64,000 nucleotides of DNA from Effrenium voratum. Lineage: Eukaryota; Sar; Dinophyceae; Suessiales; Symbiodiniaceae. The position numbers and the translations under genes were made by a program. The notes under the pieces are model-generated. The model was given only the letters and a program-made list of their open reading frames with translations. It was not told where the DNA came from and searched no databases. The stretch covers positions 1,127,633 to 1,191,632 of the forward strand of contig CAUJNA010000180.1 of assembly GCA_963377175.1 (NCBI GenBank), written 5' to 3'. The stretch's first letter is position 1, and the number at the start of each line of letters is the position of its first letter. This document shows positions 43,062-52,124 of this stretch, piece by piece.

Positions 43062-43215
43062 TTTTGATACACCCCCAAAGGCGTCGTTTTACTTCGGGCG
43101 CGCCATGTGTAAGCGCGCCAACCCCGGTCCCAAGACCACAGGCAACCAGACCAACGGCCTGGCCGCCTTTGTCCGTCTCCGCCAAGGCCAGCGCCCCGTC
43201 GTATTGCACCTGGGA
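43062..43215 (-). CDS. Exon, Ala/Gly-rich
   Basis: Acceptor AACTCCCAG| opens VQYDGALALAETDKGGQAVG then LVACGLGTGVGALTHGAPEV and KRRLW, ending at GG|GTGTATC where a family G repeat begins. Third positions are mostly G/C. Confidence 0.5.
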
Positions 43216-43389
43216 GTTGGTTTTTTTTGGGGGCAGCGCAACAACCGAAAAACCTTTTTGGGGGGGTCAATGGGCTTTTCGGGGGGTCAATGGGTCAATG
43301 TCTCGTTTTTGACGCTACCCCTTTGGTTTCAAAAGGCGGCTGAAAGAAACACATCCAACGGGTTGTAACGGTGAGGGCAAGGTTTTCCT

Positions 43390-43560
43390 GCAACCTTCCC
43401 AATGCCAATGAGGCTAACTGGCACCGGAAGCCAAGGGCTCCATATAGGGAGCGATGTCCAGGTGCCGTCGCCCTAAAGCACCAAACCAGAAGAAAGGCTA
43501 ACTTGCAACCAACCATAAAACACCCATAAGCCGTGCTCAGACCAGCCCCAATCCTTCCCC
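43390..43560 (-). CDS. Exon with membrane segment
   Basis: Minus-strand frame GAGLSTAYGCFMVGCKLAFL, then LVWCFRATAPGHRSLYGALG and FRCQLASLALGRLQENLAL. Boundaries are approximate. Confidence 0.4.
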
Positions 43561-43604
43561 GCTGCCGCACCAGTCATACATCCTTGATCCAGCTCTCAAA
43601 GAGT

Positions 43605-43840
43605 CTAAAATCTATTCCTGCCCCAGGCAACTAGCTGGCCACAACATGGAGCCGCCAGGCTGGCAAAGGGGACCACAGCCCTAGGGATGTTGGCGATGGA
43701 CATCCCTTTGCAGAAGCTGAACGTAAGGTTTAGCTTTGGGCGCTCATCTGAAACTGGTGCCAGAAATATGGCGAGAGATGCAACCACCAAAAGCAGAAGC
43801 CTTCTGCCGTTCTTGGTTTGAACTTGGGGCAGGCGGTCGC
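43605..43840 (-). CDS. Exon region with signal-anchor-like stretch
   Basis: One minus frame is open throughout: RLPQVQTKNGRRLLLLVVAS, then LAIFLAPVSDERPKLNLTFS and IANIPRAVVPFASLAAPCCG. A basic segment followed by a hydrophobic helix suggests an N-terminal anchor. It may be split by CTGCAAAG|G near 43703. Confidence 0.43.
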
Positions 43841-44911
43841 CATGGCATCAGCACAGGGGCCAGTCCCCCCCCTCCACTGCAGGACCACCGTGCAGGCCCC
43901 GAGCTAAGTCTACGAGCTCATGATCCGACCCTTTAAATGGATGACACCTATTTATGTATGAAAGCCATGCAGTTCAGATGTGTCTGCCCAACTGTGGCAT
44001 CGCTAACACTGACCTGGCGAACAACAACCTTGTCCCAACTCAGCTCCCTGACAGCACGCATTCTCAGAAGCATGGCCAGCGGAAACATTAGGAACGCTGG
44101 AGATTTGCGACAGTGCACGGACCATTCATCCTGTCGGGACAGAAATTGAGATCCGGGCTGTCTGCGGCTGATTCTCCAGGTTTCCGCCTAACCTGAGCAC
44201 CGGAATCCAGGTCTTTGCATCAAGCAAACCCCATTGCATGCTTGGATGGGTTGCATGAAAGGACAGCGGTGACAACGGGGTCCGGTGGCAAGTTGGGACC
44301 TTCGGATCTCAACAGCACTTGAGGCAGTTGCGTCCCTAGCAGTCTGCTTTCCCGCTGAAACACTGAGAGGATTGCCCAAAGGTTCAAGCCCCCAACAAAT
44401 ACATATTATCCGTAGCGACATGGAGAAAGATGGGCGTGGACCCTAGTTCATTGCGCATGGCGCTTCGCTGGGTTGCCGCGCAGGACTACCTCAAGTTTGC
44501 AGCAACAACTCCATCTGGGAAACGGGTGATTTACCAAACTGAAATCAGGCACTTCAAAATTCAAGCTTCAAGTGCGAGGTCAGCGAGGTCACAAAGCCCC
44601 TTGCAAAGCTGTGATTTGCCCGCACTCCATCCCTGCAGCTCGTCTTTTCTGCGCTGCAACGTGATATTCACGAGTCGTATCTTCCCACATTGAAAGTCAC
44701 TGAGCGGGTCGCGATTGAAACCTGTGACCCGCTCGGGCCTTTTGACCTATATGGCACGTCTTTCTGCAGGAGTGCGAAGCGATTGTTGCAATCTGGGGAT
44801 TCCCTGAAAAGGGCTACACCAAAATGGCTTGCATTCTGCCATCATTGCTCCCAACCAACACCCATCTTGGTTGAATCCAGCGGGTTATCTTTCACAGGGA
44901 AAACAAGACAC

Positions 44912-45065
44912 CCTGCAAATGCGCGCCCTCCACGTCTTGCCGGCCCTCACGATCCTGGGTGACAAACTCGCGTTGTTTTTGGTCGTTCTCACCCAACCTT
45001 CAAAATTTGTCCGTCCGACCCGCCCCCGCTCGCCCGGACCATGCTCCAGCTGCATCCAGCAGTCC
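44912..45065 (-). CDS. Two small exons of unknown gene
   Basis: 44998-45065 (acceptor GGTCTCAG|, donor TTTTGAAG|GTTGGG) reads TAGCSWSMVRASGGGSDGQI then LK. 44912-44954 (acceptor GTCACCCAG|) reads DREGRQDVEGAHLQ. GC-rich third positions in both. The intron between them is only about 43 bp, which is unusually short and lowers confidence. Confidence 0.36.
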
Positions 45066-45589
45066 CTGAGACCAGACCCTGCGCGGCCCAAGCACCCTAG
45101 AAACCGGTCAAATCCCAAACAAACCGGTAACCAAAACCTCCCGGGCAAACGTCCAACAGAAACCAATCAAGTTCCAGCAAAAACCTGTTCCCCCCCCTTA
45201 AAAACCGATCAAGTTTCCCCTTCGTTTCCTGACAAATCCCCCGTACAAACCGTTCGAATTCCGGTCCAAAGAACCGAGCAACTTCCAGCAAAACCTGTCC
45301 AACTCCCCTAACAACCAGCCAAATTCCCCCTCGAAAGCTGTCAAATCCTGGTCAAATTTCGAATCGAATGTTATCTCTCCGTCACATTCCCCCCGACAAA
45401 CCGGTCAAAATCTTCCCTAGAAACTGGTCTAGAAATCGGTCAAATTCCCTTGGACATCGGCCGCTATACATCTTGGGAACCAGCTCACGCTCACACAAAC
45501 ACAGCGCTTCAAGGCAAACCAAAACACAGTACCTCAAAGCCAGCCGAAAGCATGCTGGCCGCAGGCAACCCGCAGCGATTACAATTTAC

Positions 45590-45695
45590 TCTGCCCACTT
45601 CGGAAAAAGATCAATGACCAAGTAAGGAGCCTTCATGGGCGATGCATCACCCGTCTTCCGGACAGAGCTGCATGTGACAGTCCATGTATCAACCC
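45590..45695 (-). CDS. Possible exon downstream of hisE
   Basis: Acceptor ATCCCAAG| then ASGVDTWTVTCSSVRKTGDA and SPMKAPYLVIDLFPKWAE with a TAA. It lies 190 bp beyond the hisE stop and could be its true last exon if TCCAG|GCC is used as a donor. Confidence 0.33.
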
Positions 45696-45886
45696 CTGAA
45701 GCCTTGGGATCGAGAGGGGGTTGATCAATATTCCCGGCGCCCAACTGACCCATGTGGTGAGGGGTTGATCCAAAATTTTGGCCCTCAAGGACGGGTGACT
45801 TTTCCCATTTCCTGGGAAGCATCGTTCTTGTTTTGTGGCTTTCCATCCGATCCTCCCATCTTCGGGAGCCGATGGATCACCCAGGA

Positions 45887-45995
45887 TCACTTTGGCCTGG
45901 AGGCTTTCTCGTGCACTCCGCTCAAACCCTCTCGCCGCGCCAACTCCTCCATGATCGCTCGGGGCTCGATGCCCATGGAGGACCAAAGCACCAGC
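45887..45995 (-). CDS. hisE: hisE last exon and stop
   Basis: Acceptor TTTTCCGAG| then G CTG GTG CTT TGG completes FHLLVLWSSMGIEPRAIMEE and continues to EKASRPK and TGA at 45889-45887. HisE enzymes have LLVLL.....GL/I...V...L at this point, so the phase-2 junction is confirmed by homology. An alternative ending exists, because TCCAG|GCCAAAG could act as another GC donor just before the stop; the family's usual length favours the stop. Confidence 0.78.
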
Positions 45996-48900
45996 CTCGG
46001 AAAAGTGGCGCAGGGACATAATATTGACTCCGGATTAATCAACCCATGGGGGTTTAGTGGGGAATGGGGTCAACATTACCAAGGCAGCTGAACCAATGTG
46101 CGTTTGCACAATCGTGGGTTGCATTGTTTTTCCTCAAAGACCCCGCAAATGCACCCCCAAAAAAAATCAGTTCACGGGCGGTTCCAAGTCCGAATTAGCT
46201 CGAACAACACTGGTTGTATCCTTGTAATGCTTTCCTCTCGCACTATCATATACTCCCCTTCCTCTTCGAGAGCATTTCTTCGAAAGGATGCGAGCTTGAA
46301 ACTCGTTCAATGCCAAATGACGCTTGCACACTTCAGCCGGATCTCGCGCGACCAGCGAGTCGCTCTGTCGATTTGGGACGCAGCAAGGGCGAACCCAGTG
46401 GAAGGCAACCAAGCGCTGAACACAACGCGAAGCACAAACGCAAATGGACCGGAAGCAACCCTACCTCGATTTGCTCAGGGGGCAAATCATAATATTTCCA
46501 GTGGCAGCTTCTCTTTTTAACACCAACACGAGAAAATAAGACTAAAACCTCGTCCTAAGCAAGTGGGCAGCTGTTTTTGGACCTTGATTTTCTGCCACCG
46601 GGTCGCAAATGAAAGATGAGGTCGGCGGACTCCTTGACCACCCCATCACTCCTCTGGGCCGCTGCCTCAATGCACACCTCGGTTGCCTCCTCCCCGACCT
46701 TCTGCGCGCACTTCTCCGTGCCTGGCGCTCGCTCTCCCGAACAAGCCGCGCAACTTGGCAACACGCCTCTGATTCGGACGGGGGGGGGGGATTCAGAGGC
46801 AAAGGGAAATTCTATGAAAGAGACATAGCAGTTGCATACATCTGGATGCCAAATTGTTGCCTGATTTCCTGTATGTCCTGGCTTCTTGCCTGCCGAAGTA
46901 TCAACCATTCGTTACGGATGGCTGGCAAGTGGCTTCCCCAGCCAACCCCGGCAGGCTGCTCACTTTCGGAGGGAAATTGCGATAGTGCAAGTCCCCTTGA
47001 AGGCGGTGGATGCAGGATAACTCACCTGGCTTGCGTGTGCCGGCTCTTGACTTTGGCGCTGTGACGAGGCGTTTCGAAAAGCCCCACACAACTTAGTAAC
47101 CCCCATTCCGCTTGAACTATTACACACTTGATCAACTTGCACTCAGCGACCTGTATCATCATGAACCAACCCAGTAATGTCAATGACCCATGGTCCAAAG
47201 ACAGGTGATGCACTGTACCTTCCATTGCATGCTGGCTTCTTGCTCGAAAGCGCTCTCAGATGTGCTGTAACGACGATAACGGTTGGACATGTGAAGCAAA
47301 AAACACTACAGTAAGTGTCTTCAACTCCTCCAGTAAAACATGCTGCGTGTTTTTCTCTGAGATTAGTGGGTTTGAACACCCCCTGCGTGTTCCAAGCATG
47401 CTTCACCAGGTTGTCTACATTCGTGGGCTCAAACAACAGTGCGCCCATGAATGAGCTTCCTATTGGTTGCATGATTTCAAAATGGGTGAAAGGGAACCCA
47501 GTGCTTCCCATAATTCCGTCGCCGAGCAAGCATCTGAAAGTGCCCAACACTCGCTTCGCCTTTGGCCAAAAGCCTCGCCGTCCAGGAACTCTTCAGATCT
47601 TTGGCCACCTGCGGTGCCCAGAGGCGGCCGAAAGTGGGGTGCGGGGTGGGGCTGGCGGCTTCCCGCGAATTGGTGGCTTGGATTCGTGGTTTCCAGTTTA
47701 TCCTCTACAACAAGCAGAGGTTCAAGTCCCCAAGCCACCAATCCAAACCACCAGCTAAGGCTGACCATTCCCAAGCACAAACACATCAGTGGCGCAACAA
47801 GCCTTGACAGGACCCCAGTTTTTGGTTTCTCCCCCGCCCCACAGAAAAGGACGTTGTTCAGCCTCCTTAGTCAGCACCTAACATCCGGGGGCCAGCAACG
47901 TGAACATTCCCTCCCTCAGCGTCGTTTTGGCCACGGGATGGTGGAGCATCTCCCTAAGCTACTGGCCCCAAGGTGGAGCAAACCATCACCAAAATAATTG
48001 TGCTTTTTCTTTGGTTTTCAAGTTTCCCCATGGTTTTTGGTCAGAGGCTGAGTGCATACCCTCATCTTGTCCCAAATAGGCGAGCCAATGGGTGAGTTGG
48101 ATTGGTGGTTTGGAGGTTAGGGCTGGTTCCCCACGTGCCCTATGCAGGAACCGGGGGTTCAAATCCAAGCACCCATCCAAACCACCAATTGCGGGACACC
48201 TGACACCCCGGACAGAGAAAAAACAACTAGGATATGTTTTGGGAGCGGGGATTTCAACTGTCCCCGCCTTGCGCTCCTCAATCGTCTGCCAAAGGCGCTC
48301 CAACTGCTTGAAGCAAACGCCGCTCTGCTCGCAGTGCAGTGAATCCTGTGAAGGGAAAGGAACTCTTAGGGACCTTGGGGTTGTTTTGGGGTCCTTTTGG
48401 GGTCCTTTTCCAACATAGACACTGAACTGGTAAGCGAGGGAAAGTGAAAGCAGAAACCAGTGAGCACAAAGTACTTGCACTATGTTGACTGAAAACAGTG
48501 GGAGCAGCTGATTCGCTGCCAATCCAAACAAACAAGCGAAAGCAAAAGGAAAGCGTCTGCCAGCAGGTGCGTACGTCAACTGGGCAGAAATGAGCAGAAA
48601 TGCACATGAAGACCTGAGCGTTAAAAAAATGCGTCACGATTACACAAGGTCTGCTTGTAGCCAAAGGATAGAAGAAAGCAAATGCGAGGCAGGCAAATCA
48701 TGTGGCTGTATATTGATTATCCTTAAAGGCAACCCCAAGCCAAGGTATCACATTATGAGGTAAAGTCCATTTGCGGTGATTTGAGACACTCCATTTATGC
48801 GCTCCCTGGGGTCAACGCCTCCGTTCTTTACCTCAACGCACGATATGCGAAGGGTGCGCCGTTGGGAAACAGGAGGGCTAAAGAGTTGTTCTGCGCTTGC

Positions 48901-49195
48901 GACCTAATAAGAGAACATCCTGTAAGGGAACTGCATCCAGGCCCCCTGAAAACGTGTTGCCCTTCAAACACTTGGGACACAGAACTTGCTGGTGCTCAGC
49001 AGGGAATGAGAAATGGAATGACCCCTAAGAAAAATCATCCAACTGGTGGTTTCCTAGAGGACCCATTCCTGGGTTCATTTCAACTCATGCCAACCACCGA
49101 TTTCGGCTTGCGCGAAGTCGGTGCGCCTCCCGGCGCCGCGGCAGTGCCCAAGCGGAGCCGCAGGCCGCCGCAACCAGCAGCCGCTGGGTGTACAT
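45887..49195 (-). CDS. hisE: Phosphoribosyl-ATP pyrophosphatase (HisE), split gene
   Basis: HisE hydrolyses phosphoribosyl-ATP to phosphoribosyl-AMP, an early step of histidine biosynthesis. Reading the minus strand, exons 49195-49091, 48988-about 48935, 48345-48268, 47608-47560, 46721-46607 and 45995-45887 are proposed. The last four join in phase and give the HisE domain in order: FKQLERLWQTIEERK, SSWTARLLAKG, AQKVGEEATEV, ESADLIFHLLVL and a C-terminal helix ending EKASRPK before TGA. The catalytic/metal signature EExxE...ExxD is present. Against the HisE half of bacterial HisIE the exon joins need almost no gaps. Three of the introns use GC donors (AAG|GC, AAAG|GC, CATTT|GC). The first exon starts at an ATG and looks like a targeting peptide, so a plastid location is likely. 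No PRA-cyclohydrolase (HisI) domain could be shown; a degenerate 'HCEQSGVCF' at the start of the third exon is the only hint. The gene-level call is firm; the second exon's 3' end is not. Confidence 0.82.
46019..46085 (-). repeat. Family F-related repeat
   Basis: TAATGTTGACCCCAT and GGGTTGATTAATCCGGAGTC match the F element at 31,730, shortened and mutated. It lies inside the last hisE intron. Confidence 0.5.
46607..46721 (-). CDS. hisE: hisE exon: catalytic core KVGEEATEV...ESADLIFH
   Basis: A 115-bp exon with acceptor GAGCGCCAG| and GC donor CATTT|GCGACC. It encodes the diagnostic HisE core, KVGEEATEVCIEAAAQR, then SDGVVKESADLIFH. The EExxE and ExxD acidic residues that bind magnesium in this family are all present. 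This exon is the anchor for the gene assignment. Confidence 0.87.
47560..47608 (-). CDS. hisE: hisE exon: SSWTARLLAKG segment
   Basis: A 49-bp exon with acceptor CACCGCAG| and GC donor GCCAAAG|GCGAAG. It encodes VAKDLKSSWTARLLAK plus one base of a Gly codon. HisE proteins have SYT/SWT followed by a lysine/arginine and LL at exactly this place. The junction with the next exon gives AKG-TEKCAQKVGEE with no gap against the bacterial sequence, which fixes the GC donor. Confidence 0.82.
47670..47741 (+). repeat. tRNA-like hairpin, copy 1
   Basis: TTGGTGGCTTGG and CCAAGCCACCAA form a perfect 12-bp stem closing 72 bases, with GGTTCAAGTCC just before the 3' arm, which matches the tRNA T-loop/B-box consensus. 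No full cloverleaf could be drawn. Inside a hisE intron. Confidence 0.6.
48102..48188 (+). repeat. tRNA-like hairpin, copy 2
   Basis: TTGGTGGTTTGGA and TCCAAACCACCAA form a perfect 13-bp stem, with GGTTCAAATCC (B-box-like) near the 3' arm. Related to 47670-47741 and also intronic in hisE. Confidence 0.6.
48268..48345 (-). CDS. hisE: hisE exon: start of HisE domain
   Basis: A 78-bp exon (26 codons, phase 0 at both ends) with a good acceptor, CCCTTCACAG|, and a GC donor, CGCAAG|GCGGGG. It encodes DSLHCEQSGVCF followed by KQLERLWQTIEERK. The second half matches the first helix of HisE, where bacterial enzymes carry a LEQLLAERK-type sequence. Third positions are strongly G/C. Confidence 0.8.
48935..48988 (-). 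CDS. hisE: hisE exon 2 (3' end uncertain)
   Basis: The exon starts right after the family C acceptor CACCAG| and is in phase 0 with exon 1. It begins QVLCPKCLKGNTF and continues GGLDAVPLQD. The frame stays open for about 36 codons, so the 3' boundary is not fixed; a GC donor after GGA... CTG GAT| would join in phase 0 to the next exon. 'GGLDAVPLQD' faintly resembles the start of PRA-cyclohydrolase domains, but the rest of that domain is not visible. Confidence 0.4.
48989..49090 (-). mobile_element. Introner-like element, family C copy 2 (hisE intron 1)
   Basis: A 102-bp intron, TGGTTG|GCATGAG ... GAGCACCAG|CAAG, aligned end to end with the other C copies (ATGAACCCAGGA, GGAAACCACCAGTTGGATGA, TCATTCCCTGCTGAGCACCAG). 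It separates the presequence exon from exon 2 in phase 0. Confidence 0.65.
49091..49195 (-). CDS. hisE: hisE exon 1: initiator ATG and targeting peptide
   Basis: The minus-strand ATG at 49195-49193 opens 35 codons with very high G/C at third positions. The peptide begins MYTQRLLVAAACGSAWALP and continues into an Arg-rich stretch, the layout of an N-terminal signal peptide followed by a transit-like region in dinoflagellate plastid proteins (inference). The exon ends TGG TTG|GCATGAG, a GC donor that coincides with the start of a family C repeat. Sequence resembling the 3' end of the dinoflagellate spliced leader lies directly upstream (49200-49234). The other frames here, on both strands, are also open, so the frame was chosen because of the Met, the presequence character and the phase-0 junction with the next exon. 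Confidence 0.6.
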
Positions 49196-49417
49196 GGCTC
49201 TTGAGCCCCAAACTCCGCTGCAGCCAAAACCGGCGGAGTCTCAAGAACAAGTTCGGTGGGCGCCAGACATCCGGGACGTCCGGCCACGAAACTATGTTCC
49301 CAGTAGTGAAATCGATTCTCTTTCAAACCAAGAGGGGAAAAATACATATATTCGTTTCAGCAAATGGAAGAAGGCCTTGGATGTCGCCTAATCTGGCCAG
49401 ACATCCGGCCAAGACAC

Positions 49418-49660
49418 CTACACAATTTGCGTGTTTTGCACAACAAAAAACACAATTGAGCCCATAGCCATTCTGGACAACTTCTTTGACGACCATGTTC
49501 GCACTTTAGTGTTGTTTTTTTTGGTCTTCGCCCGCATCATTGAGGCATTTCCCATAGCCGGGGTCACGGAAACGTCGTTGCTTGCGGAAACGTCATGGCC
49601 ACAACCTTCGGAATTCCAGAAATGCGTATCCAAGCAGGCAAGTGGGCGGTCCTGCACCAA
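49418..49660. other. Stretch open on both strands
   Basis: Plus reads AILDNFFDDHVRTLVLFFLV; minus reads KVRTWSSKKLSRMAMGSIVF. One is probably coding, but neither has clear splice sites. Confidence 0.25.
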
Positions 49661-50466
49661 ATTGCTGTGGCTTGAGGTAGCACAAAAATCCAGCTCAGGC
49701 GGGACCAGCCATTTAGAGATATGCCATTAATCACATGAAACTGATGGATTGCCAGGGTCTGGAAAAATTGGCAGGGCTTAAGGACTTGTGCCGGGTTTCA
49801 TGTTGGAGTTTGGTGTCCTGGCAGTGGGAATCTCACTTTAAGCTCTGGGTGCATCAAGGTGAGGGATGTCCAGTCAAACCCAACAAGCGGTGTCCAAGAA
49901 AACGATGGCCCCAAAAAAACCTTGGGCTTCTTCCACGTGCCAATGCAGTTGATTTACTTTAAGTTTGACAAACCCCTTACTCGGGAACTATGCGATGTAC
50001 ACATGAACATGCATAAAATTAAATACATGACATCACCGAGAAAACACATCATAGCAGCTTCCTACTTGCCTTCAACTTAGGCAATCCGCCGTCACACTCC
50101 CGAACACATGGGACCCACGCACGCGCGAATGCAGACACACACACACACACATCTCGAGCCCTGCAATCTGCCGCGTGGCTTGGTGAGGGCGATGGCGAAG
50201 CCCGGATTACCTGCCAAGACAATAAATATAGCTTGCCCGGACTCCCAAGGACTTGAACTCGCCTGAGCTACCGCGCCATGTCAACAGTGGAAGAAGCTCC
50301 GTTGATTTTCGGGGTAGACACCCCCGAAACCCCCCTGTCGAGTCGAGGCCGTGCCTAGTTGGCCCGCCAAGCCCGGAGGCATGTTGTAGGGCAGCTCATA
50401 GGCACCGTTCAGCAGCCGCTCCTGGCGACAGTTCAAAGGTTTCAGCGAAAAATGCATAAAACAAAC

Positions 50467-50526
50467 CTAGGGATAGATGCCCTGTTTGCTTCTGATCGGA
50501 GGACAACACAGAAACTTGTTAACTTG
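50467..50526 (-). CDS. Exon downstream of family C copy 3
   Basis: From the element's CACCAG| the minus strand reads KLTSFCVVLRSEANRASIP to donor CCCTAG|GTTTGT. Phase 2 with the upstream exon. Confidence 0.48.
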   Translation of the reverse strand, partial: QVNKFLCCPPIRSKQGIYP

Positions 50527-50649
50527 CTGGTGCTCAGCAAGGAAAGGAGTGAATCACCTATAATAACCAACAAAAACCATCCAACTGGTGGTTTCCTTTT
50601 TTTTCTCGGTGAAACAAATCCTGGGATCATTCCATTTCAGAAATGGCGC
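50527..50649 (-). mobile_element. Introner-like element, family C copy 3
   Basis: A 123-bp intron, GATAGG|GCGCCATTTC ... GAGCACCAG|CAAG. The donor dinucleotide is GC, at the position aligned with GT in copy 1. Removal joins GAIG-G-KLTSFC in frame. GGAAACCACCAGTTGGATG is shared with copy 2. Confidence 0.66.
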
Positions 50650-50837
50650 CCTATCGCACCGATCGCAGGTTTTCGCGTTCCGATCCGCGCCTTGGAGATC
50701 ACCGAGCAGAAGAAGTACCGGGTGCCCCAAATGGCGCGGGTGGGCGAGAAGCGGTGGATGTCCAAAACCCTGGGTCGAGTGCAGAGGTTCAGATCTTCAA
50801 AGGCGGAAAGCAATGTGCAGACTCTGAGGTCTTCAAC
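50650..50837 (-). CDS. Exon, high third-position GC
   Basis: A 188-bp exon from acceptor GGTGTGCATTCAG| to the family C element. It reads VEDLRVCTLLSAFEDLNLCT, then RPRVLDIHRFSPTRAIWGTR and YFFCSVISKARIGTRK. Strong third-position G/C and both splice sites support it. Unknown family. Confidence 0.6.
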
Positions 50838-51887
50838 CTGAATGCACACCCCCAACAAAAAAAACTTACAACTTTGACCATGAACGAGACTCAACAATAC
50901 CACCATAAACGAATAGCTTGGTCATATTCCCGGGTGCATGCCCTAAGTTGAGCGCAAGGCAAGACGAAGCGTGAACGATCATTGTGAACAGGCTCCAGGG
51001 TGGGTGCATGGAAAACAATAGTTCCCGATTGCTGGTTGAATTGTATGCAGAACAGCACCTTTGAACAAACACACCCGAGAGATCCTGAGAGGAAGGGCCG
51101 TGCAGCTAACTGGTCCAAGTGCGTTAGGAGGCTCCAACCCTATGCCGTCTGACATGCATCGCGGCTGACTGCGAGTGAGTCGAGGTACCCCGGAGCCATG
51201 ATAGTGAGAGTTCTTTGCCATCCAACGTGCAAGAAAAGTGCCATGTACGCACTACATGGTACTAAACTTGCTGGACCCCGCACGAGACCATGGCAAACTT
51301 ACTCTAGGACATCCCGAAGTTTCCCCATCATGTCCAAAGCATCATAACGCGAGGGAACCTTGTAACTCAGGACAACTTGGGATGGGGTCCTGCAAGCGCC
51401 TGTTTGGCATGGTTGCCAAGCGCCAGAATGTCCCCATTGCGTCCTTGCTCGGAACTCCCGCCGCACAGAAAGTCGCAACCTAAAGCCCCATGTCCAAATA
51501 AACAACGAATGTGCTTGGCTTGCGGGAATTGGGCTTCCCAATTGCATGTGCAAAAATGGCCGCTGGATCCTGTTGTGCCAACCGACTTAAGAGGAATGAT
51601 CACTCTTCACTTTAAAGTTGTCCGACCTGGATTCCAGCTGAACATTCGGCCTTTCTGAATCTGGCCTGGAGTGTCCGGACGATGAATGGGTGATGAATAT
51701 TGGGTTGGTTAAAGCCAACCCAACGAGCCCATGCCCCTGTAGATATGCTAGCCACGCCTTTTTAGTGACCCAGTCTAGCCTTGTTCATCACCTGTAAGCA
51801 TCCATGTGCTTAAAATCCTGGAACAAAACAGTGTTTCCAGTCATAGATTCCCTTTAAACTATGCCCACCAGGGTCATTTGCTTGGAC

Positions 51888-51995
51888 TCACATGCCGGAG
51901 GGCTGATTGAAGGTGTCCAGGTTCTGCACATGGCCGCCATGCAGAAGGTCCAGTTGCACGCTCATGTTGAACCTGATGTCCGCAAATTCATGGAA
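51888..51995 (-). CDS. Exon downstream of family A copy 3
   Basis: Begins directly after the element's CCTAG| and reads FHEFADIRFNMSVQLDLLHG then GHVQNLDTFNQPSGM with a TGA (36 codons, phase 0). The HGGHV pattern recalls HisA-type sequences only superficially. Confidence 0.5.
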   Translation of the reverse strand, partial: FHEFADIRFNMSVQLDLLHGGHVQNLDTFNQPSGM

Positions 51996-52103
51996 CTAGG
52001 TCCTCCAGTAGAGAGGTTAAAATAAGGGTACCCTTTTTTCGGTTGTCTCTTTTGGTAGGGGAACCCTCCCCCAAAAAAGGGTAAAAGGGCACTACTGGGG
52101 GAC
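51996..52103 (-). mobile_element. Introner-like element, family A copy 3
   Basis: A 108-bp copy with the same terminal inverted repeat, minus strand CACTAG|GTCCCCC ... GGACCTAG|TTC. Unlike copies 1 and 2, the upstream frame would read TAG at the junction, so here the element probably lies within a slightly longer intron (donor CCCATG|GTTTCC) and supplies only the acceptor. Confidence 0.6.
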
Positions 52104-52124
52104 CTAGTGGAAGCAGCCAGTGGA

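Noticed and set aside
49135..49391. Plus-strand frame RWVYMALEPQTPLQPKPAES overlapping hisE exon 1
   Set aside because: Attractive composition, but the antisense frame has an ATG, a presequence and a phase-correct junction to the next exon. Plus-strand splice sites were not found.
51888..51995. HGGHV/DLLHGG taken as a HisA (ProFAR isomerase) signature because HisE is nearby
   Set aside because: The rest of the sequence does not fit a TIM-barrel HisA, and a single short motif is not enough.
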